DNA of 64,000 bases from Myroides phaeus (GCF_900099675.1 NZ_FNDQ01000005.1:78591-142590); one strand, 5' to 3'. Shown: positions 18,857 through 28,917, counted from the first letter of the stretch. Numbers and translations are program-made. Notes: generated by a model from the sequence alone, not told the origin.

Positions 18857-21511
18857 ATGATACACGAAGATAATTTTGATGCAGAATTAGATAAGAATAA
18901 TAGCGACTTACCCATTGATGAACATATCGAGGCTCCTGTAGAAGAAGAGAAAGAAACGATTACCAAGGTAACGGGAATGTATAAGGATTGGTTTCTTGAC
19001 TATGCTTCTTATGTTATTTTGGAAAGAGCTGTTCCTGCAATAGAAGATGGTTTTAAACCAGTACAACGTCGTATTATGCACTCTATTAAAGAGTTGGATG
19101 ATGGTCGTTACAACAAGGTGGCAAATATCGTAGGTCATACTATGCAGTATCACCCACACGGAGATGCGAGTATTGCTGATGCTATGGTGCAGCTTGGACA
19201 GAAGGAATTGCTGATTGATATGCAGGGTAACTGGGGTAATATCCTTACAGGGGATAGTGCAGCAGCATCAAGGTATATTGAGGCTCGTTTAAGTAAGTTT
19301 GCATTAGACGTATTGTATTCACCTAAGATTACTACGTGGCAATTGTCATACGATGGAAGAAGAAATGAACCGGTTAATTTACCAGTGAAATTTCCATTGT
19401 TATTAGCGCAAGGAGCAGAGGGAATTGCAGTAGGGTTATCTACAAAAGTATTGCCACATAACTTTAATGAATTGATCGATGCATCAATCAAAATATTAAA
19501 AGGAAAACCATTTACCTTGTATCCAGATTTTCCTACACAAGGTATTGCTGATGTGTCAAATTATAACGACGGTTTACGAGGTGGGCGTGTGCGTGTGCGT
19601 GCGCGTATTTCTCAATTAGACAAGAATACATTAGTTATTACACAAATACCTTTTTCAACAACAACGACTTCTTTAATTGAAAGTGTGTTGAAAGCAAATG
19701 AGAAAGGGAAGATTAAGATTAAGAAAATTGAAGATAATACTGCAGCTGAAGTTGAGATTTTAGTTCACTTGCCTGCAGGTACTTCACCAGATAAAACGAT
19801 TGATGCTTTATATGCGTTTACAGCTTGTGAAACATCAATTGCGCCATTGGGGTGTGTTATTGAAAATAATCGTCCTTTATTCATTGGAGTTTCAGAAATG
19901 TTGAAGATTTCAACACATCAAACAGTTGATTTGTTGCGTAGAGAATTAGAGATTGAACTTCACGAATTAGAAGAGAAATGGCACTTCTTATCACTTGAGC
20001 GTATATTTATAGAGAATAGAATATACCGTCATATTGAGGAAGAAGAAACGTGGGAAGGTGTTTTAAATGCAATTGATGAAGGGTTAAAACCATTTATTAC
20101 TAATTTAAAACGCGCTATAACACAAGAAGATTTAGCACGTTTAACGGAGATTAAGATTAAGCGTATTTCTCGTTTCGACATTGATAAAGCAAATCAAAAT
20201 ATTGAGGCTTTAGAAGGTGATATAGAGAAAGTTAAGTTCAATTTAGCTAATCTAATTGACTTTGCTATTAACTATTTTACAACGTTAAAAGAGAAGTATG
20301 GTAAAGGAAAAGAACGTAAAACAGAACTGAAAAGTTTTGATACAATTGAAGCAACGAAAGTTGTCTTGAGAAATACAAAACTGTACGTTAATAAAGCAGA
20401 AGGATTCTTTGGTACCAGTCTTAAGAAAGATGAGTATGTCTGTGATTGTTCCGATATTGATGATATTATTGTATTCTTAAGAGACGGATCTGTTATGGTT
20501 TCAAGAGTTGATGAGAAGAAGTTTGTTGGGAAAGATATTATTCATATCGCAGTATGGGATAAGAATGATAAGCGAACAATCTACAATATGATTTACCGTG
20601 ATGGTAAGTCTGGATCATCTTTCGTAAAACGATTCAATATTATGGGGGTTACTCGTGATAAGATGTATCAATTAACACAGGGTAAAGCAGGTTCTCAAGT
20701 ATTGTATTTCTCAGCTAATCCAAATGGAGAAGCAGAGGTGGTTAATATCTTATTGCGTCAATTGGCGAATGTTAAGAAATTGAAGTTTGATTTAGACTTT
20801 GCAGAACTACTTATTAAAGGGAGAGCTGCAAAAGGAAATGTCGTTACTAAATATGCGATTAAGAAAATAGAATTAAAAGAGAAGGGTATTTCAACGTTAA
20901 GACCACGTAAGATTTGGTTCGACAATACAGTTAATCGTCTAAATGTTGACGGCAGAGGAGATTTATTAGGAGAGTTTAAAGCTGACGATAGATTATTGAT
21001 TATTAATCAATCAGGTAAGGTTAAGACAATAGTGCCTGAATTGACTACACATTTTGATGAGGATATGATTGTTCTTGAAAAATGGAAGCCAACTAAGCCT
21101 ATTTCAGCAATATACTTTGATGGAGAAAAAGCAAGATATTTTGCTAAACGTTTCTTAGTGGAGAATGAGAACAAGGAAGAGGTATTTATTTCAGAACACG
21201 AAGGATCTAAATTAGAGATCGTTTCTACTGATTATCGTCCAGTGTTTGAGGTAGTATTTAGTAAAGTAAAAGGTGTTCAAAAAGAGAATTTAGTTCTTGA
21301 TTTAGAGCAATTTATTGTTGTGAAGGGAATTAAAGCTTTAGGAAATCAAGTTACAACAGATAAAGTAAGACAAATAAATGCTTTAGAATCATTGCCTTAT
21401 GTAGAAGTAGAAGAAGAGGAGGAAGAAGAAGAAGAGATAATGCCTGAATTAAATGGAGATATGCCTAATATTGGTATAGATGAAGATGGACAATCAACAC
21501 TTTTATTTTAA
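18857..21511 (+). CDS. parC: DNA topoisomerase IV subunit A
   Basis: This is the DNA-cleaving subunit. The catalytic Tyr is Tyr140 in SRYIEARL. The winged-helix and quinolone region reads HPHGDASIADAM, so the position equivalent to E. coli GyrA Ser83 is Ala104, while the Asp87 equivalent (Asp108) is kept. The protein has an acidic N-terminal extension of about 35 residues and a C-terminal domain of beta-pinwheel type that ends in a polyglutamate stretch (about 850-860). At 884 residues it is longer than E. coli ParC. It is co-transcribed with parE and with the phospholipase gene that follows directly. Confidence 0.93.
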   Translation: MIHEDNFDAELDKNNSDLPIDEHIEAPVEEEKETITKVTGMYKDWFLDYASYVILERAVPAIEDGFKPVQRRIMHSIKELDDGRYNKVANIVGHTMQYHPHGDASIADAMVQLGQKELLIDMQGNWGNILTGDSAAASRYIEARLSKFALDVLYSPKITTWQLSYDGRRNEPVNLPVKFPLLLAQGAEGIAVGLSTKVLPHNFNELIDASIKILKGKPFTLYPDFPTQGIADVSNYNDGLRGGRVRVRARISQLDKNTLVITQIPFSTTTTSLIESVLKANEKGKIKIKKIEDNTAAEVEILVHLPAGTSPDKTIDALYAFTACETSIAPLGCVIENNRPLFIGVSEMLKISTHQTVDLLRRELEIELHELEEKWHFLSLERIFIENRIYRHIEEEETWEGVLNAIDEGLKPFITNLKRAITQEDLARLTEIKIKRISRFDIDKANQNIEALEGDIEKVKFNLANLIDFAINYFTTLKEKYGKGKERKTELKSFDTIEATKVVLRNTKLYVNKAEGFFGTSLKKDEYVCDCSDIDDIIVFLRDGSVMVSRVDEKKFVGKDIIHIAVWDKNDKRTIYNMIYRDGKSGSSFVKRFNIMGVTRDKMYQLTQGKAGSQVLYFSANPNGEAEVVNILLRQLANVKKLKFDLDFAELLIKGRAAKGNVVTKYAIKKIELKEKGISTLRPRKIWFDNTVNRLNVDGRGDLLGEFKADDRLLIINQSGKVKTIVPELTTHFDEDMIVLEKWKPTKPISAIYFDGEKARYFAKRFLVENENKEEVFISEHEGSKLEIVSTDYRPVFEVVFSKVKGVQKENLVLDLEQFIVVKGIKALGNQVTTDKVRQINALESLPYVEVEEEEEEEEEIMPELNGDMPNIGIDEDGQSTLLF

Positions 21512-21512
21512 T

Positions 21513-22430
21513 ATGAAAAAGGTATATCTTATAGTATCAGTACTTTTTATGTGCTCTTTGACTTCGGTATTTGGTCAGGTTCAAGATGATACGCTTTTTG
21601 ATGAAAATAGAAAAGCACAAGGATTGAATGAACGTTGGGATTTAACTCCAGAAACAAGAAAGAAGACTTTTACGATTACGCCTTATAAACCTATTTATTT
21701 GTTGCCTGCAAAATGGTATAGTAAACCAAATGAACAGCCGACAAGTTTAAACCCTAATAATAGTTCTACGGAACCGATTGATTATGACAATTGGGAGATT
21801 AAGTTTCAATTAAGTTTTAAAACTAAAGTTGTACAAGGACTTTTTGATGGAAAAGGAGATGTATGGTTGGCATTTACCCAAACTGCCAATTGGCAAGCGT
21901 ATAATGGACAAGAATCAAGACCTTTTCGTGAGTTAAATTACGAGCCTGAAATAATCTTTAATTATCCATTAGATTTTTCAATTAACGATTTTAAGTTTAA
22001 AATGGTTGGTTTAGGATTTAATCACCAATCAAATGGGAAAAGTTTACCTACTTCAAGAAGTTGGAATAGGTTTACAATGCATTTAGGAATGGAATATAAT
22101 AAATGGACATTTATGTTGCGTCCTTGGATTAAATTCCATGAAACATATGGAAAAGAAGATAATCCAAGAATTGAAGAGTATATTGGAAAGGGAGAACTAA
22201 ATGTAATTTATAGTAGAGATAATGGTCAAATGTTTACCTTCTTAATGAGAAGCAATATGCGTTTGAATAGTAGGTATAAAGGGTTTACTGAATTAACTTG
22301 GGCTTATCCAATCAAACATAATTTGAAAGCATTTGTCGTTGTTAATAACGGATATGGAGATTCTATGATAGACTATAACTGGAATCAAACGACTGTTGGT
22401 GTGGGAATTACCTTAATGGAATGGTTATAA
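21513..22430 (+). CDS. pldA: Outer-membrane phospholipase A1
   Basis: This is an outer-membrane barrel enzyme that hydrolyses phospholipids that have strayed to the outer leaflet. After a signal peptide (MKKVYLIVSVLFMCSLTSVFG) the mature domain carries GFNHQSNGKS with the catalytic His and Ser, and SRSWNR with the catalytic Asn, the OMPLA triad. The rest shows alternating amphipathic strands up to a short C-terminal ending. The start at 21513 lies directly after the parC stop; the longer frame from 21480 overlaps parC and is rejected. The operon link with topoisomerase IV looks like convenience rather than function. Confidence 0.92.
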   Translation: MKKVYLIVSVLFMCSLTSVFGQVQDDTLFDENRKAQGLNERWDLTPETRKKTFTITPYKPIYLLPAKWYSKPNEQPTSLNPNNSSTEPIDYDNWEIKFQLSFKTKVVQGLFDGKGDVWLAFTQTANWQAYNGQESRPFRELNYEPEIIFNYPLDFSINDFKFKMVGLGFNHQSNGKSLPTSRSWNRFTMHLGMEYNKWTFMLRPWIKFHETYGKEDNPRIEEYIGKGELNVIYSRDNGQMFTFLMRSNMRLNSRYKGFTELTWAYPIKHNLKAFVVVNNGYGDSMIDYNWNQTTVGVGITLMEWL

Positions 22431-22496
22431 TAGACTATTAATTTAAGTAGATATAATGAACTATTTATTATGCTACGTTAAATTTATAAAATAAAA

Positions 22497-22526
22497 AGAG
22501 GCTATCTAATTATATAGATAGCCTCT
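22497..22526. terminator. Bidirectional terminator
   Basis: A 12-bp stem AGAGGCTATCTA / TAGATAGCCTCT is flanked by A on the left and T on the right. It lies between pldA and the convergent small membrane gene. Confidence 0.9.
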
Positions 22527-22593
22527 TTCTTTATTAATATTACTGCTGTAAAGCAATAAAAACAAATGACAATTCAGTTTGTAAATCCTTGTA

Positions 22594-22794
22594 TTAAGAG
22601 TTTTCGATGTCTTGTTGTTTAGCAGCTTTCTTTAGAGAATATGCTAAATAAGCAATGAATGCTATGAACCCAAGAAAAGAGAACCAATTATCTTTTATAG
22701 ACCATAAGTTCTCGCTATTTAAATTGAAAATTCCGTAAACTAACCATAGTAAAACTATAAAAGTAGCTCCTTTTTCAAGATTTTTTTTATTCAT
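22594..22794 (-). CDS. Small two-helix membrane protein
   Basis: This 66-residue protein has two predicted membrane helices (about 10-27 and 38-55) and a charged C-terminal tail. It sits 10 bases downstream of hemN on the same strand and is probably co-transcribed with it. It does not carry the motifs of CcoS or other small oxidase-assembly proteins. No function can be assigned; the operon position suggests membrane or respiratory context. Confidence 0.65.
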   Translation of the reverse strand: MNKKNLEKGATFIVLLWLVYGIFNLNSENLWSIKDNWFSFLGFIAFIAYLAYSLKKAAKQQDIENS

Positions 22795-22804
22795 TTTTAG
22801 TTGT

Positions 22805-24166
22805 TTAAATAGTCATTGAGAAAAGCTGTCTTTGTGGTTTATTTCTCTGAAGGCGTAAATCGAAAGCCATACAAATATTTCTTACAAAAGCTCTTCCTTT
22901 TTTAGATATCTTAATTTTACTTCCTGTAATACTGATAAGCTGATCTTCTTCAAACTCCTTTAATTCTTGCAAGATAGGAGTGAAGTTAATTTTATCAATA
23001 TCCTTATCTAAATCAGTAGATAAAGAACACATTAAATTTAAGATATGTTTTCGGATTATCAAATCTTCTTCCGTCAAAATATGACCTTTAGTAACAGGTA
23101 TTATATTTTCTTCTAATAAGTTATAATAAGTATCAATATCTTTTTCATTTTGTGCAAAAGAATACCAACTATCACTTATAGAAGAAACTCCTAAACCAAT
23201 CATTACTTGTGTTTTAGACGAAGTATAGCCCATAAAGTTTCTATGTATACTATGCGAATTTAGAGCTTTGTACAATGAATCAGATTTCAAAGCAAAGTGA
23301 TCCATTCCAATTTCTACGTAGTCATTCTTTAACAAAAGCTCTTTGCCTTTTTCGTAAAGTTCACGTTTTTCGTTGTCTTTTGGTACGTCTTCATCATTAA
23401 AACCTCTTTGGCCATTACCTTTAATCCACGGCACGTGTGCATAGCTATAAAAAGCAAGTCTATCAGGAGATAACGACTTTGTTTTTTCGATTGTATCTAT
23501 AACGTGTGATAAATTTTGAAAAGGCAAACCATAAATAATATCGTGCGATATAGAAGTGTAACCAAGTTCTTTAGCCCAAAGAGTAACTTTAGCAACATTG
23601 TGAAAACTCTGTTCTCTATGTATCGCTTTTTGAACTTCTGGGTTATAATCTTGTACGCCAAAGCTAACACGTCTAAAACCTAAGTTGTACAACGTAGCTA
23701 AGTGTTCTTTCGTTGTGTTATTAGGGTGTCCCTCAAAACTAAATTCGTGGTTATTAGCAATGATGGCATTATTTGTTATTCCTTCTATCAACATTGTTAG
23801 ATTCTCTGGAGAGAAGAAGGTAGGAGTACCACCACCTAAGTGAATTTCCTTAATCTTTGGTTTAGCACCAAAAAGAGTACAATACAATTGCCATTCTTTT
23901 AGTACAGCTTGTATATAAGGATTTTCTACTTCGTGTCTTTTTGTGATTCTTTTATGGCAACCACAAAAAGTACAAAGACTTTCACAAAAAGGCAAATGGA
24001 TATATATACTTATACCCTCACTATCATTAGACTCTATGAAGGATCTTTTACACGATTCAAGCCAACTTTCTCTGGTAAATGTTTCTTGTTCCCAATAAGG
24101 TACAGTAGGGTAACTGGTATATCTTGGACCAGGTACATTGTATTTTTGAATAAGAGAAAGTGACAT
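22805..24166 (-). CDS. hemN: Oxygen-independent coproporphyrinogen III oxidase
   Basis: This radical-SAM enzyme makes protoporphyrinogen IX from coproporphyrinogen III without oxygen in haem synthesis. The cluster motif is CESLCTFCGC (about 61-70), the CxxxCxxCxC pattern of true HemN. YTSYPTVPYW at the N-terminus and HLGGGTPTF are also diagnostic. The length of 453 residues is usual. The gene is divergent from a rhodanese lipoprotein. Its promoter has an FNR-like dyad at the same class II spacing as two other promoters in the window, which fits induction at low oxygen. Confidence 0.95.
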   Translation of the reverse strand: MSLSLIQKYNVPGPRYTSYPTVPYWEQETFTRESWLESCKRSFIESNDSEGISIYIHLPFCESLCTFCGCHKRITKRHEVENPYIQAVLKEWQLYCTLFGAKPKIKEIHLGGGTPTFFSPENLTMLIEGITNNAIIANNHEFSFEGHPNNTTKEHLATLYNLGFRRVSFGVQDYNPEVQKAIHREQSFHNVAKVTLWAKELGYTSISHDIIYGLPFQNLSHVIDTIEKTKSLSPDRLAFYSYAHVPWIKGNGQRGFNDEDVPKDNEKRELYEKGKELLLKNDYVEIGMDHFALKSDSLYKALNSHSIHRNFMGYTSSKTQVMIGLGVSSISDSWYSFAQNEKDIDTYYNLLEENIIPVTKGHILTEEDLIIRKHILNLMCSLSTDLDKDIDKINFTPILQELKEFEEDQLISITGSKIKISKKGRAFVRNICMAFDLRLQRNKPQRQLFSMTI

Positions 24167-24186
24167 ATTTATTATATATTTGAAAA

Positions 24187-24230
24187 CAAAAGTAGAGTTT
24201 AAAAATAGTGCATAATATGATAATTGTCAT
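24187..24230 (-). promoter_or_regulatory. hemN promoter with FNR/CRP-like site
   Basis: Read on the minus strand, the dyad ATGACAATTATCAT (24217-24230, core TGA-N6-TCA) is followed by the -7 element TACTTTTG (24187-24194). The centre of the dyad is 36.5 bp from the last G of the -7 element, identical to the spacing at 43901-43944 and 45807-45850. There is no clear -33 element, as expected for an activator-dependent promoter. Confidence 0.65.
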
Positions 24231-24255
24231 TTTAGCCTATCAAATCAAACAAATT

Positions 24256-24645
24256 ATGAGAACAAAAAATGTAATGAAATTCTTTTTAGTACTATGTATG
24301 GGAATTTCTACTGTAGCTTGTGCACAGGAAAAACAAGATCATTTAATGTCTAATGAAACGTTTAAAGAAGTAATTGAGACGAATAAGGTTCAGTTATTAG
24401 ATGTAAGAACTGAGAAAGAGTTTAATGAAGGAACAATTGAGTACGCTAAAAATATTGATGTATTACAAGATAATTTTTTAGAAGAAGCTAATAAATTAGA
24501 TAAGTCGCAACCGTTATATATTTTCTGTAAATCAGGTAAGAGAAGTGCCAAAGCGAGAAATATGCTATTAGAACAAGGTTTTGAAAAAGTATATGAATTA
24601 AAAGAAGGATATTCTAAATGGAATACTACTTCTGTTGAGAATTAG
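24256..24645 (+). CDS. Rhodanese-like lipoprotein
   Basis: This is a single rhodanese domain of about 100 residues behind a lipoprotein signal (lipobox ISTVAC), so it acts in the periplasm or at a membrane surface. The domain shows LLDVRTEKEFNEGTI and the active-site loop FCKSGKRS with the sulfur-accepting Cys. The start at 24256 (MRTKNVMKFFLVL) gives a proper signal sequence; the frame is open further upstream into the shared promoter region. The likely role is sulfurtransferase or thiol chemistry in the envelope. It is monocistronic. Confidence 0.85.
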   Translation: MRTKNVMKFFLVLCMGISTVACAQEKQDHLMSNETFKEVIETNKVQLLDVRTEKEFNEGTIEYAKNIDVLQDNFLEEANKLDKSQPLYIFCKSGKRSAKARNMLLEQGFEKVYELKEGYSKWNTTSVEN

Positions 24646-24767
24646 TAGGATACCTTGCGGAATTGAGAATATGACTCTTGTAACGAAATTGATTTTATCA
24701 ATTATTTAAGATTTATTATTCTTTATGAGAACGAAGTTTTGTTATTTTTGAAAAAAACAGTGAGATT

Positions 24768-25052
24768 ATGGATACAGCATCATTTGGAGGATTTATAAAG
24801 ACTTTACTGATTATAGTATTAGTCTATTATGCGTTCAAGTTTGCTATGCGTTATTTATTTCCTTTGCTATTAATGAAGGTAGCAAAAAAGGCAGGGCAGA
24901 ACTTTCAAGAAAGACAACAACAACAATATAACCAGTATAGAGAGAATCAAAGTCAACAAGCGAAACCAAACAATTCGTCAGACAATCAGGTTCCTCGATC
25001 AACAAAGGTTGTTGGTGAATATATTGAGTTTGAAGAAATAGATACAAAATAA
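24768..25052 (+). CDS. DUF4834-type small membrane protein
   Basis: This 94-residue protein has one N-terminal membrane helix (about 10-32, including VLVYYAFKFAMRYLFPLLL), then a basic and Gln-rich linker and an acidic end VGEYIEFEEIDTK. The arrangement matches the Bacteroidota DUF4834 family of unknown function. A -7 element TATTTTTG (24743-24750) lies just upstream and a terminator just downstream. In this family the gene often precedes a YfhO-type gene, as it does here. Confidence 0.72.
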   Translation: MDTASFGGFIKTLLIIVLVYYAFKFAMRYLFPLLLMKVAKKAGQNFQERQQQQYNQYRENQSQQAKPNNSSDNQVPRSTKVVGEYIEFEEIDTK

Positions 25053-25056
25053 TAAG

Positions 25057-25076
25057 AAGACCCCAGTGTGGGTCTT
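25057..25076 (+). terminator. Rho-independent terminator
   Basis: The stem AAGACCC / GGGTCTT with a six-base loop is followed by T8, four bases after the stop codon. Confidence 0.88.
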
Positions 25077-25173
25077 TTTTTATGCTCTTATATTTCTGTA
25101 ATGTTCTCTTTAGTGCGTGATTAAATTTACTTACTTTAGCGTATTCAATAAAAAAGTAAATGCCACGCAAAGG

Positions 25174-27612
25174 ATGAATACGTTAAAGAAATTTTTACCC
25201 CATTTTTTAGTTGTTATAGGTTTTGCTATAGTAGCCTTGTTATATTTTTCTCCTGTCTTATCAGGAAAGGTTATCCACCAGTCTGATATCGTACAATACA
25301 CCGGTATGGCTAAAGAACAAATAGACTATCGTTTACAATCAGGAGATGAACCATATTGGACTAATAGTGCTTTTGGAGGAATGCCAACCTATCAATTGGG
25401 GGCAAAGTATCCGCATAACTACGTGAAGGCATTGGATAGTGCTATTCGCTTTTTACCGCGACCAGCAGATTATTTATTTGTTTACTTCATTGGTTTTTAC
25501 ATTTTATTAATTTCGTTAGGAATGAAACCTTTAAGGTCTTTTATCGGAGCCTTAGCCTTTGGTTTTTCAACCTATTTGATTATTATATTAGGCGTTGGAC
25601 ACAATGCGAAAGCACACGCTATTGCTTATATGCCAATGGTTGTGGCTGGTGTCTTATTAGTCTTTAGAAAGCATTATATCAAGGGAGGTATACTTACTTT
25701 AGTTGCCGCGGCATTAGAAATTAGTGCTAACCATTTTCAGATGACGTATTATCTACTATTACTATTGTTGGTGATAGGCATTTATTACACAGTTATTTAT
25801 ATTAAAAATAAGGAGTTTAAGGAATTAGGAACTGCCATAGGTATTTTTATTGTAGCCGGTATTTTAAGTATAGGAGCAAATGCAACTAATTTAATGGCAA
25901 CGTCTGAATATACGAAGTTTAGTACTCGTAGTAATAGTGAATTGTCTTTTCAAGCAGATGGTTCGCCAAAGACTTCTTCAAATGCAATGAGTTATGAGTA
26001 TATCACTGAATATAGTTATGGTTTATTTGAAAGTTTTAACTTACTTGTTCCTCGTTTAACGGGGGGAGCTAATAATGAGAAACTTGATAGCAAATCGAAT
26101 GTTTATAATTATTTTGGCTCGTTAGGAGCATCACATCAACAAGCTGCAGAAATGGCTGAACACTCGCCAACGTATTGGGGAGACCAACCAATTGTAGCAG
26201 CACCAGCTTATATAGGAATTGTTGTTTTCTTCTTATTTGTGGTTGGAATGTTTGCTGAAAAGCGAAACGTAAAGTATGCCTTTCTTATTGGGGCAGTTCT
26301 GTCATTATTACTTTCTTGGGGTAAGAACTTTCCTTTATTAACCGACTTTTTCATTGATTATGTGCCTTTATACAACAAGTTTAGAGCTGTATCATCAATA
26401 CAAGTAATCTTAGAATTGTGTATCCCTGCTTTAGCAATAATGGGATTATACGCATATAGTAAAATTGAGAAAGAAGAGCAGATGGCTGTACTTAAGAAGT
26501 CTGCTATTATTACTGTTTTACTTTTCGCTTTCTTGTTTGTCATCAAAGGAACATTAAGCTTTATTGGTTTAAACGATGATTACTACAGAAGTGCTTACGG
26601 AGAAATCGGACCTGGTTATATCAAAGCGTTGATAGATGATAGAAAATCTCTTTATACAGCAGACTTGATTAGAGCATTTATCTTAGTATTGTTTACGGCT
26701 GTTACTTTATTCTTTACAGCAAAGGAGAAAATATCAGCAAAAATATCAGTGATTATTATTGGTGTTTTGATGGTGGGAGACTTGGTATTAGTTGACAGAA
26801 GATATGTAAATGATTCTAATTTTGTATTAGCCACACAAATGACTAATCCATTCCAAGCAACTCAAGCAGATAAAGTTATTTTAAATGACCCGAGCCACTT
26901 TAGAGTTTATGAAGTAGCAGGTGGATTTAACAGTGCGCGTTCATCATTTTTCCATAATTCGTTAGGAGGATACCACGCTGCTAAGCCACGTAGAATGCAA
27001 GAATTAGCAGAGTACCAATTGAACGGAAAGAACAATATGGAAGTTCTGAATATGATGAATGTTCGCTATGTAATTCAAAAAGATGAGCAAGGACAAGATA
27101 TTCCAATGCTAAACGAAAATGCGAATGGCAATGCTTGGTTTGTTTCAAGAATCAAAAAAGTAAGTACTGCTGATGATGAAATGAAAGCGTTTGACCAATT
27201 AAAAACTAAAACAGAAGCTGTAGTAAATACAACACAATTTTCAAATATTAGCTTAGAAGATAATTATACAGTTGATTCGGCTACTATTTCATTGCGTAGT
27301 TATGCCCCAAATAAAGTGGTATATGACTATACAAGTGAGGAAGATGCAGTAGCTGTATTCTCAGAAATATATTATCCAAAAGGATGGATTGCAAAGATTG
27401 ATGGGGTAACAGAAACGCCAATTTTTGCAGCTGATTATGTATTAAGAGCAGTAGTGTTACCAAAAGGGAAACACACTATAGAGTTTACATTTGAACCAGA
27501 AGTTATTAAGAAAGGAGGAATGATTTCATTAATTTCATCATTCTTAATCCTGTTAGTTATTGTTGGGGGAGTTCTTTATGTAGTAAGAATGGAAAAAGAA
27601 AAAAGAGCGTAA
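25174..27612 (+). CDS. YfhO-family membrane protein
   Basis: This 812-residue integral membrane protein of the YfhO (GT-C-like) family has about a dozen helices up to residue about 540, a periplasmic domain (about 560-780), and a final helix near 790. The N-terminal region contains the family pattern SDIVQY...AFGGMPTYQLGAKYPHNY. YfhO proteins are thought to act in lipoteichoic or polysaccharide glycosylation in other phyla; the substrate here is unknown. The start at 25174 (MNTLKKFLPHF) is chosen because the longer frame has no promoter room. The downstream glycosyltransferase, nine bases away, makes a surface-glycan operon likely. Confidence 0.85.
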   Translation: MNTLKKFLPHFLVVIGFAIVALLYFSPVLSGKVIHQSDIVQYTGMAKEQIDYRLQSGDEPYWTNSAFGGMPTYQLGAKYPHNYVKALDSAIRFLPRPADYLFVYFIGFYILLISLGMKPLRSFIGALAFGFSTYLIIILGVGHNAKAHAIAYMPMVVAGVLLVFRKHYIKGGILTLVAAALEISANHFQMTYYLLLLLLVIGIYYTVIYIKNKEFKELGTAIGIFIVAGILSIGANATNLMATSEYTKFSTRSNSELSFQADGSPKTSSNAMSYEYITEYSYGLFESFNLLVPRLTGGANNEKLDSKSNVYNYFGSLGASHQQAAEMAEHSPTYWGDQPIVAAPAYIGIVVFFLFVVGMFAEKRNVKYAFLIGAVLSLLLSWGKNFPLLTDFFIDYVPLYNKFRAVSSIQVILELCIPALAIMGLYAYSKIEKEEQMAVLKKSAIITVLLFAFLFVIKGTLSFIGLNDDYYRSAYGEIGPGYIKALIDDRKSLYTADLIRAFILVLFTAVTLFFTAKEKISAKISVIIIGVLMVGDLVLVDRRYVNDSNFVLATQMTNPFQATQADKVILNDPSHFRVYEVAGGFNSARSSFFHNSLGGYHAAKPRRMQELAEYQLNGKNNMEVLNMMNVRYVIQKDEQGQDIPMLNENANGNAWFVSRIKKVSTADDEMKAFDQLKTKTEAVVNTTQFSNISLEDNYTVDSATISLRSYAPNKVVYDYTSEEDAVAVFSEIYYPKGWIAKIDGVTETPIFAADYVLRAVVLPKGKHTIEFTFEPEVIKKGGMISLISSFLILLVIVGGVLYVVRMEKEKRA

Positions 27613-27621
27613 AACTGTGTT

Positions 27622-28917
27622 ATGACAGAGAAAAAGAAAGTTTTAATCATTAGTTATTATTGGCCACCAGCAGGAGGACCAGGCGTACAGCGTTGGTTAA
27701 AGTTTGTGAAATACCTTCCAGACTTTGCTATTGAGCCTATTTTATATATACCTGATAATGCTACCTATCCCTTAGTGGATAATAACCTTATTAAAGAAGT
27801 TAACCCTAATCTTACAATACTTAGAAATAAGATTAGTGAACCCTATAAGTTTGCTAAAGTTTTCTCGTCAAACAAGACGAGTTCTCTTAGTGCTGGTATG
27901 ATTCCAAATCAAAAGAAGCAGACTTTTATAGACAAGTTGTTATTATGGGTCAGAGGTAATTGCTTTATTCCAGATGCACGTGTGAAGTGGGTAAAACCCT
28001 CTGTAGTCTATCTTACAAAATATTTGAAGGATAATCCGGATGTGAAGACAATCATTACAACCGGGCCTCCTCATAGTATGCACTTGATTGGTATGGTGTT
28101 GAAAGAGAAGTTAGGAGTAAATTGGATTGCTGATTTTAGAGATCCTTGGACAACCATTGGTTACCACAAAGAACTGAAATTGACAGAAAAGTCTAAGCAA
28201 GCTCATTTAAATTTAGAAAAGCAGGTATTGAATAATGCAGATGAGATTATTGTAACAAGTAAGACTACTAAATGCGAATTTGAAGAGAAGACGAGTACTC
28301 CTATAACAGTAATTACCAATGGATATGATATTACCAATGTAGGAAAAGTCAGTTTAGATGATAAGTTTACTTTAGCTCATATTGGTTCATTTCTTGCTAA
28401 CAGAAACCCACGTGTTTTATGGAAGGCAATTAGCGAATTGAGAAAAGAAAATAAAGAGTTCAAAGCGCAGTTTCAATTAAAATTAATCGGAAAGGTCAGC
28501 CAAGAAATCTTAGATACAATCAAGGAGTTTAAATTAGAGGGATGTACGCTAAATATGGGCTATATAGATCATATAGATTCTTTAAAGCAAATGCGTGCCT
28601 CTCAAGTATTATTATTAGTTGAAATTGATTCAGATGATACTAAAGCAATTATTCCAGGAAAGTTATTTGAGTATATGGCCTCTGAACGACCAATATTGGG
28701 GATAGGACCAGAGGAATCTGATTTCTTTGAGATAATTCAACAGACCAATACTGGAAAAGTAGCTTTATATAGCGAAAAGGATAAGATAATGGACATCTTG
28801 TCTGAGTACTTTGAATTGTATAAAAGCAAGCAATTAAATGTACACGGAATGGGATTACAATATTACAGTCGCAAGCGCTTAACAGAGAAATTAGCAAGTG
28901 TAATTAAGAAGTTTTAA
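27622..28917 (+). CDS. Glycosyltransferase, GT-B fold (family 4-like)
   Basis: This is a 431-residue cytoplasmic glycosyltransferase with two Rossmann domains. The N-terminus MTEKKKVLIISYYWPPAGGPGVQRWLKF carries the glycine-rich loop of this fold. The hinge is near residue 230-260 (ITNGYD), and the C-terminal part holds the nucleotide-sugar site region with PGKLFEYMASERPILGIG (the conserved Glu in KLFEY). The acceptor and sugar are unknown. It is translated from the same transcript as the YfhO protein, so both may act on one envelope glycan or lipid-linked sugar. Confidence 0.88.
   Translation: MTEKKKVLIISYYWPPAGGPGVQRWLKFVKYLPDFAIEPILYIPDNATYPLVDNNLIKEVNPNLTILRNKISEPYKFAKVFSSNKTSSLSAGMIPNQKKQTFIDKLLLWVRGNCFIPDARVKWVKPSVVYLTKYLKDNPDVKTIITTGPPHSMHLIGMVLKEKLGVNWIADFRDPWTTIGYHKELKLTEKSKQAHLNLEKQVLNNADEIIVTSKTTKCEFEEKTSTPITVITNGYDITNVGKVSLDDKFTLAHIGSFLANRNPRVLWKAISELRKENKEFKAQFQLKLIGKVSQEILDTIKEFKLEGCTLNMGYIDHIDSLKQMRASQVLLLVEIDSDDTKAIIPGKLFEYMASERPILGIGPEESDFFEIIQQTNTGKVALYSEKDKIMDILSEYFELYKSKQLNVHGMGLQYYSRKRLTEKLASVIKKF

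Noticed and set aside
22594..22794. Cytochrome-oxidase small subunit (CcoS-like) reading of the small gene after hemN
   Set aside because: It has two helices and lacks the CcoS sequence pattern; kept as unknown.
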